Assembly: GCA_015486845.1 (NCBI GenBank)
Contig: WFQU01000106.1
Location: 1-33,779, forward strand
DNA length: 33,779 nt
Origin: Anaerolineae bacterium
Lineage (GTDB): Bacteria; Chloroflexota; Anaerolineae; JAADDB01
Direction: 5' to 3'
Under the pieces are notes generated by a model, which was given only the letters and a program-made list of their open reading frames with translations, ran no database searches and was not told the origin of the DNA. Made by a program: the position numbers and the translations under genes. Shown here piece after piece: positions 7,183 to 14,626 of this stretch; positions within the stretch are counted from its first letter, which is position 1; the number at the start of each line of letters is the position of its first letter.

Positions 7183-8328
7183 TTATCGTGTCGCGCCGAT
7201 GGCGTCTAACATCTTTTCCAGGAAATTGCGGTCATCCGGTTGCGGCGTACGGCCTAATGTCTCGCCTAATGTCTGCAATAATTGCTTTTGCCGTGCGGTC
7301 AAATTGCGTGGCGTGATGACTTTTACGGTGATGCGCTCATCACCGCGCCGGCGCTGATTGTGCACATCGGGAAACCCTTTATGGCTGAGCCGAAAAACGT
7401 GGCCGCTTTGCGTGCCAGCCGGAATGCGTATCTTCTCTTTGCCGTCTAAAGTAAGCACCTCCACTTCATCGCCTAAGGCTGCCTGTGCTATATTGATGGG
7501 CAAATCCAGCAGAACATCATTTTGTGAACGCTTGAAGATAGGGTGTGGCTTGATGTGGACGGTCACGTAAAGATCGCCGGATGGGCCGCCGTTTAGCCCG
7601 GTATTCCCTTCGCCACTGAGCCGGACGCGCATCCCTTCATCTACTCCCGCGGGGATATTCACCTCGACCTCGCGGGCTTGTTCTATCACTTTGCGTCCGT
7701 GGCATTTTGAACAAGGGGTTGTGATGACTTCGCCACTGCCGCCGCAGCGCGGGCATGTAGTCACATTGACGAAACGGCCCAAAAAGGATTGCTGAACTTG
7801 GCGCACTTCGCCTGTGCCATGACACTGTGGGCAGGTCATGGGGGAGGTTCCTGGTTCGGCGCCTGTACCGTGGCAACGTGGACAGGTTTCATAGCGGCGG
7901 ATTCGGACTGTTTTCTGCACGCCGTGGGCGGCTTCGTTGAAAGTCAAAGTTACTTCAGCACCAATATCACCACCTTGCCTCGGGGCGTGGGGTGATGCCC
8001 GGCGTCCTTGCCCCCTGCCGAAGCCAAAAAGTCCCTCGAAAAGATCGTTGAAGTCGACGAAATCAGCGCCAAAGCCGGCCCCGCCGCCAAATCCGTTAGC
8101 ACCACTTACGCCGGCGTGACCGAAACGATCATACTGTCCGCGTTTTTCTGGATCGCCTAATACTTCGTAAGCTTCGTTAATTTCCTTGAAACGCGCCTCT
8201 GCATCCGGTTCATTACTCACATCCGGGTGATATTGACGCGCTAAACGCCGAAAAGCTGTTTTAATTTCTACTTGCGAGGCTTGTCGACCAACGCCCAAAA
8301 CCTCGTAATAGTCTCGTTTATTCGTCAT
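7183..8328 (-). CDS. dnaJ: Molecular chaperone DnaJ (Hsp40)
   Basis: 381 aa, full length. J-domain at 1-70 with the HPD triad at 34-36 (RQYHPDVSNE), then a Gly/Phe-rich segment (about 76-125, GFGGGAGFGADFVDFNDLFEGLFG). The zinc-finger domain has four intact C-x2-C-x-G-x-G type motifs (CPRCHGTG, CPQCHGTG, CPRCGGSG, CSKCHG). Substrate-binding beta domains and a C-terminal dimerisation helix complete it. It delivers unfolded proteins to DnaK and stimulates its ATPase. The ATG lies inside the end of the upstream 67-aa gene (11-nt overlap), with GGGAG as ribosome binding site. No dnaK or grpE is in the window; the neighbours are CoA synthesis and rRNA methylation. Confidence 0.97.
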   Translation of the reverse strand: MTNKRDYYEVLGVGRQASQVEIKTAFRRLARQYHPDVSNEPDAEARFKEINEAYEVLGDPEKRGQYDRFGHAGVSGANGFGGGAGFGADFVDFNDLFEGLFGFGRGQGRRASPHAPRQGGDIGAEVTLTFNEAAHGVQKTVRIRRYETCPRCHGTGAEPGTSPMTCPQCHGTGEVRQVQQSFLGRFVNVTTCPRCGGSGEVITTPCSKCHGRKVIEQAREVEVNIPAGVDEGMRVRLSGEGNTGLNGGPSGDLYVTVHIKPHPIFKRSQNDVLLDLPINIAQAALGDEVEVLTLDGKEKIRIPAGTQSGHVFRLSHKGFPDVHNQRRRGDERITVKVITPRNLTARQKQLLQTLGETLGRTPQPDDRNFLEKMLDAIGATR

Positions 8329-8521
8329 CGGACTCCCATGAAATAATCCATGCGGCTAAACCGGCAACAATAACTGTGACGCTAATGAGTGCCGCCCATT
8401 GCTGCTTAGTAAAACCAACCTGCCAGCCAGCCCAAAGCAAAATAGCTACCATGCCCACGCCCAAGATAAGCCAGGAAGCCCAAAAATTGTGCTTTCCCCA
8501 GAAATCAATTACTGCTTTCAT
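8318..8521 (-). CDS. Small two-helix membrane protein between coaE and dnaJ
   Basis: 67 aa, unrecognised. Two clear hydrophobic helices (about 12-33, NFWASWLILGVGMVAILLWA, and 42-61, WAALISVTVIVAGLAAWII) are joined by a short polar loop. The C-terminus SWESDDE is acidic. GGAGG sits 7 nt before the ATG. The gene overlaps the end of coaE by 17 nt and the start of dnaJ by 11 nt, so it is embedded in the operon and probably real. It could be a small inner-membrane protein linked to the chaperone, or only an operon passenger. No function is proposed. Confidence 0.75.
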   Translation of the reverse strand: MKAVIDFWGKHNFWASWLILGVGMVAILLWAGWQVGFTKQQWAALISVTVIVAGLAAWIISWESDDE

Positions 8522-9173
8522 TCGTCACTCCTCCACGTTTCACAATCCACCGATTCCAGGCTCTCTGGACCTCCTCGCGTAACGTCGCTAAAGTGTCATC
8601 GTTATGGATGACTACATCAGCCTGACGCATTTTCTCTGCCGGGGAACTTTGCATGGCTAAGCGCCGCTTAGCCTCTGCCGGCGAAACGCCCCGGGCTATT
8701 AATCGCTCTCGTTGTATAGTCTCCGACGCAACCACAACCCAGATCTGGTCAGTGAGACGACGAACCCAGTCACTTTCCAATAACTTGATGGCCTCAATGA
8801 CCACCACCGGCTGCTGGGCGTGCTGTAAGCGGCGCCGAATCTCGGCAAACACTACTGGATGGACGATGGCTTCTAATCGATGCAACGCCGCACTGTCGTC
8901 AAAGACGATGGTCGCCAACTTAGGCCGGTCGATAGCCCCGGAGGCTGTAACAATCTCCGGGCCAAATGCCTCCACAACCGGCGCATAGGCCGCCCCGCCG
9001 GGCGCCATAACCTGGTGCGCCACTTCATCGGCGTCGATGCCTTCTGCGCCCAGATCCACCAACATGCGCAAGAGTGTAGATTTCCCCGTGCCGATATTAC
9101 CCGTCAAACCAATAACCAGGGGGGGCTTTCGCTGTCTTACTGTTTCATTACGCCTGGCTATTGTTGCTTTCAC
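8505..9173 (-). CDS. coaE: Dephospho-CoA kinase CoaE
   Basis: 222 aa from GTG 9173, chosen because AGGGA lies 7 nt upstream; a TTG at 9197 would add 8 residues. P-loop GLTGNIGTGKST near the N-terminus (family consensus GLTGxIGxGKS), then DADEVAHQV for the DxD region, an adenylate-kinase-like core, and the lid region RLIARGVSPAEAKRRLAMQ. It adds phosphate to the 3'-hydroxyl of dephospho-CoA with ATP, the last step of coenzyme A synthesis. It is the first gene of the minus-strand cluster and its 3' end overlaps the small membrane-protein gene by 17 nt. A repeat R2 copy (9217-9329) occupies its upstream region, so any promoter lies in or beyond that repeat. Confidence 0.93.
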   Translation of the reverse strand: MKATIARRNETVRQRKPPLVIGLTGNIGTGKSTLLRMLVDLGAEGIDADEVAHQVMAPGGAAYAPVVEAFGPEIVTASGAIDRPKLATIVFDDSAALHRLEAIVHPVVFAEIRRRLQHAQQPVVVIEAIKLLESDWVRRLTDQIWVVVASETIQRERLIARGVSPAEAKRRLAMQSSPAEKMRQADVVIHNDDTLATLREEVQRAWNRWIVKRGGVTNESSN

Positions 9174-9216
9174 TCGTATTCCCTGTCTTTGTGGCAATTA
9201 GTTAGCCTACCTTGTC

Positions 9217-9329
9217 CGGCAATTAGAAATCGCTGTCATAGTTATACAACCTGCCTGCACAGGTCACGTACCAGGCACCGCGAGCCGACTTGGCAAATGC
9301 TGCCGTGATTTATCACCGCCGGGCTGAGT
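9217..9329 (-). repeat. Dispersed repeat R2, divergent copy
   Basis: Shares AATTAGAAATCGCTG, CAACCTGCCTGCACAGGT, GCAAATGCTGCCGTGA and GCCGGGCTGAG with the reverse complement of 11085-11205. It is the most degraded of the three R2 copies and lies directly upstream of coaE. Confidence 0.7.
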
Positions 9330-9475
9330 TATTACACTTCGTGTTGCTCTAAAACAAAAAGTATAGCAACGGCGTGGCTTAGCGTCAAAAAAGGAGGTGC
9401 TTGTCAGAAACAAGCCTTAATGTATCAAAACGGGCGACAGACAAACCGGCAGGTCCAAATGTCTCCCTTAAAAAT
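9330..9475. other. Unassigned intergenic stretch with one strong SD-like string
   Basis: It holds AAAAAAGGAGGTGCTTGTC (about 9389-9407), which looks like a ribosome binding site on the plus strand, but only a very short reading frame follows. The stretch leads into repeat R3. Confidence 0.4.
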
Positions 9476-9600
9476 AGAACGCTGATAAACGCTGATCTCA
9501 AATATGTTACGCCAGCAATACGAAAATCCCTGTTATTAGGCCTGGTTCATGATAGTGACTGTTAGCAAGCTCATGCAAACTCGTGGCGAGAACGCCGGGT
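9476..9600 (+). repeat. Dispersed repeat R3, copy 1
   Basis: Contains AATAGAACGCTGAT, AACGCTGATCTC, then ACGCCAGCAATACGAAAATC and CTGTTATTAGGCCTGGTTCATG. The same order is seen in 9808-9955 and, reversed, in 12625-12845. No coding capacity. Confidence 0.8.
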
Positions 9601-9610
9601 ATCCTATTTT

Positions 9611-9643
9611 AGAAGTTCAACTTCTTCAAGAAGTTGAACTTCT
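9611..9643. repeat. Double palindrome AGAAGTTCAACTTCT / AGAAGTTGAACTTCT (stand-alone copy)
   Basis: Perfect 15-bp inverted arms with a TCA spacer, and no other R1 sequence around it. It sits between two R3 copies. Confidence 0.92.
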
Positions 9644-9677
9644 AATTCAAAGATAGTATCGCCTCCTTTTTCTTTTT

Positions 9678-9726
9678 CGAGGGCTCTACCCTCGAGCTCC
9701 CGGCAGGGGAACCCCTACGGTTCCCC
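9678..9726. repeat. Paired GC-rich hairpins
   Basis: CGAGGG-loop-CCCTCG (9678-9694) is followed by GGGGAACC-loop-GGTTCCCC (9706-9726). Neither is next to a gene end, so a terminator role is doubtful; they look like part of another palindromic repeat type. Confidence 0.6.
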
Positions 9727-9807
9727 TCCAACCCTTCCGAAAAGCGTTCCCCCGGCTAAGGTGGTAAAACGAATTAAATAGGTTATTGGTCGCTGCTTAG
9801 GCAAACC

Positions 9808-9955
9808 GGTAGCGCCGGCAATACGAAAAATCTCTGTTCTCGGGCCTGGTACACACTAGTGCATAGCATCAAACTGGTCCAAACTCGAGCCGCCAACGAT
9901 ATGTCAGAACTGGTTGCCGACAGGATAGCGGCGGACAGCAGCGTGGCGAAAGAAA
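9808..9955 (+). repeat. Dispersed repeat R3, copy 2
   Basis: GCCGGCAATACGAAAAATC, TCTGTTCTCGGGCCTGG, then a stretch ending GGTTGCCGACAGGATAGCGG and GACAGCAGCGTGGCG. It aligns with the reverse complement of 12625-12770, including the part missing from copy 1. Confidence 0.75.
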
Positions 9956-9971
9956 GATAATAGAACGCTGA

Positions 9972-10035
9972 TCTTATTTTCATCCGCTGTGGTGCGCCTA
10001 TCTGCGTGCCCGCACAGGCAGACCGCCGGCCTATG
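9972..10035 (+). repeat. Repeat R5 copy (ATCCGCTGTGGTGCGCC module)
   Basis: ATTTTCATCCGCTGTGGTGC, then GTCTGCGTGCCCGCAC-type sequence and GGCCTATG. The copy at 31048-31112 keeps the same internal segment; copies at 14876, 15030 and 15368 lack it. Confidence 0.75.
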
Positions 10036-10140
10036 TTAATCCCATATTAAGTTTGAGATGGCGTGCCGGGAGCAGAAAGGATTGACTGCCAGGCGAATTG
10101 TGTGGCAAAATTAGGTTATATTCTTGTAGGAGATAACACG

Positions 10141-11046
10141 GTGCGAGCAAACTCAGGTCTGTCATGGTTACACAACCTAAAAGAACAGATCAACCGCTTT
10201 TTCCGTTTGGTAAAATTTGAACATACGATCTTCGCATTGCCTTTTGCTTATTTAGGCATGATTCTGGCTGCCAAGGCGTGGCCGACGTGGTGGCAAATTT
10301 TCTGGATTACCGTGGCCATGGTCGCGGCCCGGACGTTAGCTATGACCATCAACCGGATTGTCGATTGGCGTTATGACGCGCGTAACCCGCGCACGGCCGG
10401 CCGGGAGATCCCGCGAGGCATCGTGCGTCCGCAGACGGCTTGGCGCTATGCCGGTATCGCTTTGTTGCTTTTCCTATTCAGTGCCGCCATGTTGAACCGT
10501 TTAGTGCTGTACCTTTCCCCGATTGCCATTTTATTCCTGGTGGGTTATAGCTTTAGCAAGCGCGTGACTTGGCTTAGCCATTGGCTACTGGGGCTCACAG
10601 ACAGCATTGCCCCGGCCGGCGCCTGGATTGCTGTGCGCCCGGAACTGAGCGATCCGGTTATGTATTGGCTGATGCTGGCTGTGCTGTTCTGGATTGCCGG
10701 ATTTGACTTGATTTATGCTTGCCAGGATAGCGATTTCGACCGGCAAATGGGGCTACACGCTTTGCCAGCCCGTTTTGGAAACAGAACAGCCATGTGGGTG
10801 GCGCGTTGCTCGCACCTGATTACTTTGGCAGCGCTGGTCATGGTGGGCATTTCCGCTCGTCTACTTTGGCCATATTGGGTCGGTTTGTTGCTCGTGACGG
10901 GTGGTTTGGCCTATGAGCATGTCTTAGTCAAGCCGAATGATTTAACCCATATTGACTTAGCTTTTTTTACCATGAATGGCTATATCAGTATCGTTATTTT
11001 CTTAGCCACGCTTTCCGCTCTGATCCTGCAATATAATATTTTGTAA
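10141..11046 (+). CDS. ubiA: UbiA-family prenyltransferase (4-hydroxybenzoate/MqnP-like)
   Basis: 301 aa from GTG 10141, with GTAGGAG about 8 nt upstream; a GTG at 10063 would add 26 residues from repeat-derived sequence. About eight or nine membrane helices. The first Asp-rich motif is NRIVDWRYDARNPRT (family N-x3-D-x3-D, with Arg after the Asn), and the second is YACQDSDFDRQMGLHALPARFG (interrupted here: YACQDSDFDRQ then MGLHALPARFG). These bind Mg2+ and the prenyl diphosphate. The family attaches a polyprenyl chain to an aromatic acid in quinone synthesis. In bacteria using the futalosine route such a protein is MqnP; in ubiquinone makers it is UbiA. The lineage guess favours menaquinone. 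It is a single gene, followed by repeats. Confidence 0.85.
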   Translation: MRANSGLSWLHNLKEQINRFFRLVKFEHTIFALPFAYLGMILAAKAWPTWWQIFWITVAMVAARTLAMTINRIVDWRYDARNPRTAGREIPRGIVRPQTAWRYAGIALLLFLFSAAMLNRLVLYLSPIAILFLVGYSFSKRVTWLSHWLLGLTDSIAPAGAWIAVRPELSDPVMYWLMLAVLFWIAGFDLIYACQDSDFDRQMGLHALPARFGNRTAMWVARCSHLITLAALVMVGISARLLWPYWVGLLLVTGGLAYEHVLVKPNDLTHIDLAFFTMNGYISIVIFLATLSALILQYNIL

Positions 11047-11084
11047 CATTCCGGTAGGCGGAGCGCCCATGGCCTTATGACTTA

Positions 11085-11205
11085 ACTCGGCGCCCAGTGA
11101 CTAAAAGTCACGGCAACATCTGCAAAATCGCCCTACGGCGATTAGCTTTGCAACCTGCGCAGGCAGGTTTCGCAGTTGTGGCAGCGATTTCTAATCGCCG
11201 GATAA
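11085..11205 (+). repeat. Dispersed repeat R2, best-preserved copy with four hairpins
   Basis: Four hairpins in a row: GTGACT-AAA-AGTCAC (11097-11111), AATCGCC-CTAC-GGCGATT (11126-11143), AACCTGC-GCAG-GCAGGTT (11152-11169) and GCGATT-TCT-AATCGC (11184-11198). The reverse complement of 30935-31048 keeps the order. It lies just downstream of the prenyltransferase stop and could act as a 3' structure. Confidence 0.85.
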
Positions 11206-11220
11206 GGCCTCAATTCCAGT

Positions 11221-11476
11221 GCAGCGGCGGGGTACGCCAAGGTGGTGCCCGCTGCTAAGAAGCTATTCAACACTATCCCCCTTTCAGGGGGCTTCTTAGC
11301 AACGTAGCACGGGGATTTGCCCCCCGTGCGCTCGGGCGGAGAACGCCGTCGATTAGAAGTTCAACTTCTGCGAGAAGTTGAACTTCTTAAAGAGGGCCTG
11401 ATTTTTTAGACGCTCTGCGCCTTTGCGCCGCCGCGTCAACTGATTTTCAGAGGAGAAGTTTATTTTCAGAGGAGGA
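11221..11476 (+). repeat. Dispersed repeat R1, copy B
   Basis: Carries the CCCCCTTTCAGGGGGC hairpin, the GCACGGGG...CCCCGTGC hairpin, the full double palindrome (11355-11387), an ACGCTCTGCGCCTTTGCGCC block and two successive ATTTTCAGAGGAG ends. It is followed 90 nt later by the tRNA. Confidence 0.88.
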
Positions 11477-11523
11477 ACAATGGCTGAATTATCGCGCCGA
11501 TGCTGCATTAGCCCAAGGTGAAC

Positions 11524-11551
11524 TTGCCAAATACTCAAATCTGGCTATAAT
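11524..11551 (+). promoter_or_regulatory. Sigma-70-type promoter of tRNA-Val
   Basis: -35 TTGCCA (11524-11529), 16-nt spacer, -10 TATAAT (11546-11551). The tRNA begins 16 nt after the -10 box, as expected for a short leader. Confidence 0.8.
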
Positions 11552-11566
11552 GGTTTTCGTACGTCA

Positions 11567-11640
11567 GGGCGGTTAGCTCAGATGGCTAGAGCGCCACGTT
11601 GACATCGTGGAGGTCACAAGTTCAAGTCTTGTACCGCCCA
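11567..11640 (+). tRNA. tRNA-Val (anticodon GAC)
   Basis: 74 nt cloverleaf. Acceptor stem GGGCGGT pairs with ACCGCCC, discriminator A. D-arm GCTC...GAGC. Anticodon stem CCACG/CGTGG with loop TTGACAT, anticodon GAC. T-arm ACAAG-TTCAAGT-CTTGT. The 3' CCA is not encoded. GAC reads the GUC/GUU valine codons. It has its own promoter and ends at a shared palindromic terminator 2 nt downstream. Confidence 0.97.
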
Positions 11641-11642
11641 TC

Positions 11643-11684
11643 AAAAGAAGAGCCTGTAGGTCATGACCTACAGGCTCTTCTTTT
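11643..11684. terminator. Perfect 42-nt palindrome, bidirectional terminator
   Basis: A 21-bp perfect inverted repeat centred on TCATGA: left arm AAAAGAAGAGCCTGTAGGTC plus A, right arm its exact complement ending in a T-run. Both strands present a GC-rich stem followed by U residues, so it can end the tRNA transcript (+) and the convergent pseudo-receiver gene (-, stop at 11722). Confidence 0.92.
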
Positions 11685-11721
11685 TGCTCAGATCAGCATC
11701 ACATCTCATTTTAATCAATGA

Positions 11722-12171
11722 TTACTTGTCATAGCGTTTCGCGACGCCTAAAGTGTAGGCAGCGATAATCTCTTCCGGAGTATTCAGCGGTAAACATTGA
11801 TCTGCACCGGCAACGATTAATTGCAGATTGACGCTGCGTTGGCTACAGGTATCGCTCACAACAATTATAGGCACCCGCACATATTCTCGTATAGCAATGC
11901 ACATCATCTTCAATTCGTCTAAGCTGCTATTGCCATAGATCAAAACACGATCGAAATGGCTAATGCGATCCCAGCGAATGTCGTGCAACGGCTTGACCGT
12001 TTCTTCCATTTTGTATTTACGCAGCGCTTCTGCTAACGCCGGTGGCACACTTTCACTGACTACGATGGTTAGCAGTCGTTTTCTGGCCAGATGGCCCAAT
12101 GACCTGGCTTGGGGGCGTTTCACAGGAATGTAAGTTGTCTCGAATTCGAATTGTACATTAGCTAAAGGCAT
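11722..12171 (-). CDS. Receiver-like (pseudo-receiver) domain protein
   Basis: 149 aa; ATG 12171 is preceded by GGAGAG. An upstream in-frame start would add a hydrophobic stretch and has less support. Residues 32-146 follow a response-regulator receiver fold: TIVVSES (strand 1), RVLIYGNSSLDEL (strand 3), VPIIVVSD (strand 4) and AGADQCLPLNTPEEI (the place of the usual GADDYLxKPF). The key residues are altered. The acidic pair is Ser39-Glu40, the phosphoacceptor position is Tyr79/Gly80 rather than Asp, and the Lys position is Pro/Leu near 128-129. It is therefore probably not phosphorylated and may act as a protein-interaction module. The first 30 residues are a basic extension. No output domain. 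It has its own promoter. Confidence 0.65.
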   Translation of the reverse strand: MPLANVQFEFETTYIPVKRPQARSLGHLARKRLLTIVVSESVPPALAEALRKYKMEETVKPLHDIRWDRISHFDRVLIYGNSSLDELKMMCIAIREYVRVPIIVVSDTCSQRSVNLQLIVAGADQCLPLNTPEEIIAAYTLGVAKRYDK

Positions 12172-12279
12172 TTTTCTCTCCATTTCTTTTATATACACAT
12201 ATAGCAACAAGCACAGTAATAATCCGTAGACCACAATGATGTTTTTACTTCAGGCACACTTCATAGTGACCTTTCTTAT

Positions 12280-12308
12280 ATAATAGTTGATTTTGTGGGG
12301 AAATGCAA
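12280..12308 (-). promoter_or_regulatory. Sigma-70-type promoter for the pseudo-receiver gene
   Basis: On the minus strand: -35 TTGCAT (12308-12303), 17-nt spacer, -10 TATTAT (12285-12280). This leaves a leader of about 100 nt before ATG 12171. Confidence 0.6.
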
Positions 12309-12414
12309 TACTCTTTCCTGACAAAATAATGACAAGGTCGACATGGTTAAAAACGCGGAAAATAGCCGAGGATGTATGCCCTACCACTTCGGTTAGCAAA
12401 CGCCGGGCGGCCAC

Positions 12415-12526
12415 ATTAGGTGAGGAGTCGGCATGGGCCTTTGGCGCACCACAGCGGCTGAAAACGCCCCCTACTCCCAACCTTGGGAGGGATTAACACA
12501 CCCCCAGAATTGGGGGCCAGCCCCAA
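12415..12526 (-). repeat. R5 fragment and G-rich hairpin
   Basis: The reverse strand of about 12433-12462 reads CCGCTGTGGTGCGCC then AGGCCCATG, the R5 core. A hairpin TTGGGG-GCCAG-CCCCAA lies at 12510-12526. No gene is supported between 12172 and 12940. Confidence 0.55.
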
Positions 12527-12624
12527 AACCCCCGTACCCAAAAAGAGGAGCATACCACTGGAGGTGTTTCACCCCCCAGACCTCCTGAAAAGGGGTTTTG
12601 GCTGCGCCGTGGTCGGTTTATTTT

Positions 12625-12845
12625 GGGGCTATCACCTTCTACCGCCACGTTACCGTCCGCTGCTACCCTGTTGGCAATGAGCGCTTACACAGTGTTGTCG
12701 CCATGAGCTTGTCTGAGCTTACTAGTCGCCAATAGCATGAACCAGGTCTAATAACAGGAGTCTTTGTATTGCCGGCGTAATATATTTGTAGATCAGCATG
12801 TATCAGCGCACATCAGCGTTGATCAGCGTTCTATTTTTAAGGGAA
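12625..12845 (-). repeat. Dispersed repeat R3, copy 3, with 10-bp phased ATCAGC units
   Basis: The reverse complement aligns to both plus-strand copies at 9476-9600 and 9808-9955. At about 12794-12834 the plus strand carries four ATCAGC(G/A) units starting roughly every 10-11 bp. The copy ends near TTCTATTTTTAAGGGA, which is shared with 9460-9480 in reverse. Confidence 0.8.
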
Positions 12846-12940
12846 GACTGTCCCTTGCCAATAACAGTGACACAGCACTGAAAAAACTTAGCGCTCACAG
12901 CCACCCAATTGGAGATTTTTCTGCCAACGGCAGATTACGC

Positions 12941-14626
12941 TTAGAAATAAACCGGCTCCTGGTATTCGCCAAAAACGTCCCGGAAAATATCAGTAATTTC
13001 CTGCAACGTGGCGTATGCCTTGACTGCTTCGATGATTGGATACATCAAATTCTGCTTTCCCTTGGCAGCCTGCCGCAACTCGACCAATGTCCGTTTTACT
13101 TCGCGATGGTCTCGGGTACGGCGTACTTCGTTGAGCCGGGCCACTTGCCGGTCGTACCCCTCTTCGTCCATTTGCAACAATGGGATAGCGAGCGGTTCAT
13201 CTTGCGTGTATTCGTTCACGCCCACCACCAGCCGGCGCCTTTCATCGATTTCCATCTGGTAGCGGAACGCAGCTTCAGCTATTTCCCGCTGGAAAAAGCC
13301 CTGCTCGATGGCCGGCACGACGCCGCCCAAAGCATCGATACGTCGAAAGTACGTTTCCGCTTCCTCTTCCATGCGATTAGTCATCGTTTCTACGAAGAAG
13401 GAGCCGGCCAACGGATCGATGGTATTCGTGACACCGGACTCATGGGCGATGATTTGTTGGGTGCGCAACGCTACCAAAGCAGCTTTAGCGCTTGGCAAGG
13501 CTAAGGCTTCATCCATAGAGTTCGTGTGCAAGCTCTGCGTGCCCCCCAACACTGCCGCCAATGCCTGGATGGTCGTGCGCACGATGTTGTTTTCCGGCTG
13601 CTGAGCGGTCAAGGAACAGCCGGCTGTTTGGGTGTGAAAGCGCAACAGCCAAGAACGCGGATTCTGAGCACCATATTTCTCCCGCATGGCACGCGCCCAA
13701 ATGCGCCGAGCGGCCCGGAATTTGCCGATCTCCTCGAAAAAGTCGTTGTGCGAGTTGAAAAAGAACGAGAGTCGCGGCGCGAAAGTGTCGATATCCATGC
13801 CCCGCTCCAGCGCGGCGTCAACATAGGTGAAGCCATCGGCCAAAGTGAATGCCAATTCCTGGGCGGCGGTGGAACCCGCTTCTCGGATGTGATAGCCGGA
13901 TATGCTGATAGTGTTCCACTTGGGCATTTCCTGGCTTCCGAACTCGATGGTATCGGTGACCAGCCGTAACGACGGCGTTGGCGGGAAAAGGAACTCTTTT
14001 TGGGCGATGTATTCCTTGAGAATGTCGTTCTGAAGCGTGCCACCTAATTTGCGCCGAGGAATGCCTCGTTTCTCCGCGGCCACGATATACATGGCCCAGA
14101 TCATGGCTGCGGTGCTATTGATGGTCATGGAAGTGGTCAGTTGGTCTAAGGGCAGTCCATCCAGGAGAACCTCCATATCCCGCAAGGAAGAGATGGCCAC
14201 GCCGCATTTACCAAATTCACCCAATGCCCGGGGCGAATCGCTGTCGTAGCCGTAAAGCGTCGGCATGTCGAAAGCAGTAGAAAGGCCGGTCTGGCCGTTG
14301 GCCAACAAATACTTGAATCGCTGGTTGGTCTCCTCGGCGGTACCGAAGCCGGCGAACATGCGCATGGTCCAAAGCCGGCCTCTGTGCATGGTTGGGTAGA
14401 CGCCCCGAGTATAAGGATATTCGCCGGGAAAGCCTAAATCCCGGTCGTAGTCCATTTCCTCCACATCCTCCGGTGTGTAAAGCCGCTCCACCGGCATGCC
14501 GGAAGTGGTAATGAACGTGTCGTAGCGTTCGGGGAAACGGGTTGTCGTCGGGACAACCTTCTCTTTTTCCCAACGCTGCTTTTCCGCACTGACTTCCCGT
14601 ACGGCTTCTTTATCGTACATAGTCAT
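12941..14626 (-). CDS. Coenzyme-B12-dependent acyl-CoA mutase, large (substrate-binding) subunit
   Basis: 561 aa, the size of a stand-alone large subunit; the B12-binding domain (DxHxxG) is absent and must come from a separate small subunit, not in this window. The TIM-barrel core is clear: [19 protein letters not shown] (84-102), [20 protein letters not shown] (111-130), [26 protein letters not shown], and [20 protein letters not shown] with Tyr245-His246. Family members rearrange the carbon skeleton of acyl-CoAs. Aligned by eye to the Propionibacterium enzyme, Tyr89 corresponds to Phe91 and Arg207 to Gln209 here. Phe/Gln is the pair I recall for isobutyryl-CoA mutase, so the usual name methylmalonyl-CoA mutase may mislead. 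ATG 14626 follows a GGAGGGG ribosome binding site. The gene is monocistronic as far as can be seen. Confidence 0.9.
   Translation of the reverse strand: MTMYDKEAVREVSAEKQRWEKEKVVPTTTRFPERYDTFITTSGMPVERLYTPEDVEEMDYDRDLGFPGEYPYTRGVYPTMHRGRLWTMRMFAGFGTAEETNQRFKYLLANGQTGLSTAFDMPTLYGYDSDSPRALGEFGKCGVAISSLRDMEVLLDGLPLDQLTTSMTINSTAAMIWAMYIVAAEKRGIPRRKLGGTLQNDILKEYIAQKEFLFPPTPSLRLVTDTIEFGSQEMPKWNTISISGYHIREAGSTAAQELAFTLADGFTYVDAALERGMDIDTFAPRLSFFFNSHNDFFEEIGKFRAARRIWARAMREKYGAQNPRSWLLRFHTQTAGCSLTAQQPENNIVRTTIQALAAVLGGTQSLHTNSMDEALALPSAKAALVALRTQQIIAHESGVTNTIDPLAGSFFVETMTNRMEEEAETYFRRIDALGGVVPAIEQGFFQREIAEAAFRYQMEIDERRRLVVGVNEYTQDEPLAIPLLQMDEEGYDRQVARLNEVRRTRDHREVKRTLVELRQAAKGKQNLMYPIIEAVKAYATLQEITDIFRDVFGEYQEPVYF

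Noticed and set aside
2376-9173. Genomic island or horizontally acquired cluster
   Set aside because: Standard housekeeping genes in compact order, no integrase, no mobile element other than the small palindrome.
9783-9983. 66-codon minus-strand reading frame
   Set aside because: It lies wholly within repeats R3 and R5, has no ribosome binding site, and the other repeat copies do not keep it open.
12250-12680. Several 65-76 codon frames on both strands upstream of the pseudo-receiver gene
   Set aside because: Mutually overlapping, no motif, covering a promoter and repeat fragments.
12794-12834. Possible CRISPR array (repeated ATCAGCG units)
   Set aside because: Units are 6-7 bp at 10-bp spacing, with no 25-37 bp repeats or unique spacers and no cas genes.
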